In this document: piece after piece, positions 63,881 through 64,000 of the stretch
Layout: every line of letters begins with the position of its first letter
How positions within the stretch are numbered: the first letter of the stretch is position 1
NCBI RefSeq assembly: GCF_014648275.1
Contig: NZ_BMQU01000014.1
Location: 46,509-110,508, forward strand
Reading direction: 5' to 3'
Source of the DNA: Pseudomonas laurentiana
GTDB taxonomy: Bacteria > Pseudomonadota > Gammaproteobacteria > Pseudomonadales > Pseudomonadaceae
Length of the DNA: 64,000 nucleotides
Notes under the pieces: generated by a model
Seen by the model: only the letters and a program-made list of their open reading frames with translations
The model's database searches: none
Told to the model about the DNA's origin: nothing
Translations under genes and position numbers: made by a program

Positions 63881-64000
63881 CCTCCCACAGAAATCCGCAC
63901 AAAACACCGCTTTTCTGTGGGAGGCTTGCCCGCGATGGTGCCCGTCACTGCGCGGCGCCTGCATCGTTGGCAAGCCAACTCCCACAGGGATCCGAGCAGA
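63881..64000. repeat. REP/BIME-like intergenic repeat, copy 2 (window edge)
   Basis: CCTCCCACAGAAA (63881-63893) pairs perfectly with its complement at 63912-63924. Then a GGCTTGCCCGCGATGG core follows, then 50 bp (63949-63998) that mirror 7615-7664 in inverted orientation with a single mismatch. The element probably continues beyond the window. Confidence 0.8.

Overview
The window is a 64 kb chromosomal segment of a fluorescent Pseudomonas, most likely of the P. putida group. The evidence is GC-rich coding sequence packed on both strands and a set of gene neighbourhoods typical of that group: rplM-rpsI-petA, mdeBA/mdeR, cysD-cysNC, algW, aapJQMP, hmgABC/hmgR, and a short LOV protein next to a MerR-type LitR/PplR regulator. 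I saw no rRNA, tRNA, CRISPR array, transposase or prophage. It is mostly ordinary chromosome with a few accessory pockets.

Layout. 1-1.2 kb: start of petA (bc1 complex) and the ribosomal protein operon rplM-rpsI. 1.4-7.5 kb: a Tas-like aldo/keto reductase, a GlxA-type regulator, zapE, trpS, a small hydrolase and zapG/yhcB. 7.5-12.3 kb: a REP-like repeat, then the methionine catabolism locus: methionine gamma-lyase (mdeA), an E1-type 2-ketobutyrate dehydrogenase (mdeB) and the divergent Lrp-type regulator mdeR. 12.3-16.1 kb: sulfate activation (cysD, cysNC) and a Nif3-like protein. 16.3-22.6 kb: algW, the general L-amino acid ABC transporter aapJQMP, and an esterase. 22.7-29.3 kb: rhlB, a D-arginine/D-lysine utilisation cluster (dauB-, dauA- and dauR-like genes and a cationic amino acid binding protein), and moaC-moaD-moaE. 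29.4-34.6 kb: a PIN-PhoH ATPase, a degenerate NodB-like protein, yaaA, a small membrane protein and an SDR.

34.6-41.6 kb: an Aae-like efflux operon (NodT lipoprotein, FUSC permease, DUF1656, HlyD) with a divergent LysR gene and a hydroxyacid reductase. 41.6-49.6 kb: a DMT exporter, an AraC regulator, a Fur-boxed TonB receptor, an HPF-like protein, small conserved genes, LexA-boxed yebG, a leucine-type dehydrogenase and a SirB1-like protein. 49.6-53.8 kb: the homogentisate pathway hmgA-hmgB-hmgC with its regulator hmgR across a palindromic operator region.

53.8-57.8 kb is the least ordinary part: a single 1149-residue protein with repeated DUF6543 (dermonecrotic-toxin-associated) landmarks and hydrophobic C-terminal helices. 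Its 3' end runs into hmgR, and behind its AT-rich upstream region lies a strong terminator that no annotated gene uses, possibly the end of a small RNA. 57.8-61.7 kb holds a dehalogenase-like hydrolase, a flavodoxin and a photosensory module (short LOV protein, an unknown gene, and a LitR regulator that appears to lack the B12-binding histidines). The right end has a monooxygenase-fold membrane protein, folM, a DUF1244 gene, a HopJ-family gene and a second copy of the REP-like repeat in inverted orientation.
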